Shown piece by piece: positions 63,539 through 64,000 of a DNA stretch of 64,000 nt. Source of the DNA: Azolla caroliniana (taxonomy: Eukaryota; Polypodiophyta); NCBI GenBank assembly GCA_043228905.1, contig JBHGNT010000010.1:9734001-9798000 (forward strand), written 5' to 3'. Both the position numbers and the translations under genes were made by a program. The stretch's first letter is position 1; every line of letters starts with the position of its first letter. Under the pieces are notes generated by a model that worked only from the letters and a program-made list of their open reading frames with translations, ran no database searches and was not told where the DNA came from.

Positions 63539-64000
63539 TACGAATTGGTCCGGATGGGGCATCTACGTACACGACCATAACCGGAGGATTGAAGAAAGGA
63601 TACCGACAAGTGGAGGATAAGTTGCGGTCGGCATCAATAATAAAAGAAGATGAAGAAATCGTGGGGATAGTCGAAGAAGTGTTCTATGGGAGCACACTAC
63701 AACGACTTGAAGAACTTGCGGAAGATAAAAGCCAAGGGAACCGGGTAGTCCCGGTGGAATCGGTCGAGATGTACGAGATCATTGCGAAAATGGAGCCGGA
63801 TACGCTCCGCAAAGAAGAAGCAATGGTAAGTACGAAATACAAGACCGTGGAGAAGAAGGTAAAACCGGCCGCGGGACCACTACCCGCCGATAGCGAACAA
63901 AAGAGGAAAGAAGTCTCGGGAGATCCGACACTTCGGAAGACCGTGGATATCGGACATGCCTTCACGGATGAGACCCGGAAGAAACTTCGGATCGGTGGAG
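63539..64000 (+). pseudogene. N-terminal part of G4 polymerase, partial at right edge
   Basis: A different frame from gag-protease is open from about 63539 to the window end: GPDGASTYTTITGGLKKGY, VEEVFYGSTLQRLEEL, STKYKTVEKKVKPAAGPLPA, TVDIGHAFTDETRKKLRIGG. I recall this as the leader that precedes RT in this Ty3-type family. There is a frameshift between 63454 and 63539. RT itself would lie beyond the edge. Confidence 0.6.

Larger units (their letters stand above)
60614..64000 (+). mobile_element. LTR element G4 with gag-protease-pol, runs off right edge
   Basis: 5' LTR, primer-type site, gag-protease frame and the start of pol. Related to the gag-only elements G1-G3 through LTR ends and gag, but with a zinc knuckle, a protease and a polymerase leader, so it is the autonomous-type member of the group. 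Inserted in C3 gag. Confidence 0.8.

Overview
This window is plant nuclear DNA made almost entirely of nested transposable elements. There are no bacterial operons, rRNA genes or CRISPR arrays. Evidence for a land plant: several Ty1/copia elements with the initiator-Met tRNA primer site TGGTATCAGAGC, a Ty3/gypsy chromovirus with a chromodomain, gag-bearing LTR elements, LTR-into-LTR nesting, and AT-rich decayed DNA between islands. The chromovirus looks self-priming and of Tcn1/Tf1-like type, and the right-edge gag-protease resembles types I associate with seed-free plants and fungi. I therefore lean weakly towards a fern, lycophyte or moss; this is inference.

Layout. 1-1656: minus-strand gag element (LTR family L). 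1657-3554: decayed coding-like DNA, then the C-terminus of an old minus-strand transposase-like gene ('T'). 3555-14901: Ty3 chromovirus inserted in T (TSD GGCAT/GGCAC), itself split by an intact copia element at 8381-13720 whose 613-bp LTRs look identical (TSD CTTTC). 14902-16140: middle of T. 16211-16910: solo LTR of family L. 16911-19100: palindrome-rich TAGCTAATTAGCTA satellite. 19106-25265: tandemly arranged copia (LTR-int-LTR-partial int-partial LTR) inside one CTAAC target-site duplication. 25271-26815: N-terminus of T with a proline-rich repeat. 27031-34308: gag-only LTR element (G2), with a second copy of the family (G3, 29048-32740) inserted in reverse and carrying an intact gag.

34309-42950 is mostly decayed DNA with one candidate native gene at 40462-41401 (signal peptide, Ser/Pro-rich segment, one membrane span, Gly-rich tail). 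42951-45442 holds minus-strand remnants of a copia and of a coiled-coil gag element. 45448-57432 is a degraded copia (TSD ATAAT). Its 5' LTR is split by a 5-kb long-inverted-repeat DNA transposon and its gag by another family L solo LTR. 57438-59801 has minus-strand LTR/gag remnants. 59944-60613 is the start of another copia, cut by a gag-pol LTR element (G4) that runs off the right edge.

Overall the order of insertion can be read directly: T is oldest, then Ty3 and the satellite-region elements, then nested copies, with the 8.4-13.7 kb copia youngest. The most interesting signals are the self-priming signature of the Ty3 element, a duplicated chromodomain, tRNA-like A/B-box modules lying antisense in the LTRs of several unrelated families and in the DNA transposon repeats, and a conserved basic C-terminal tail in one copia family.
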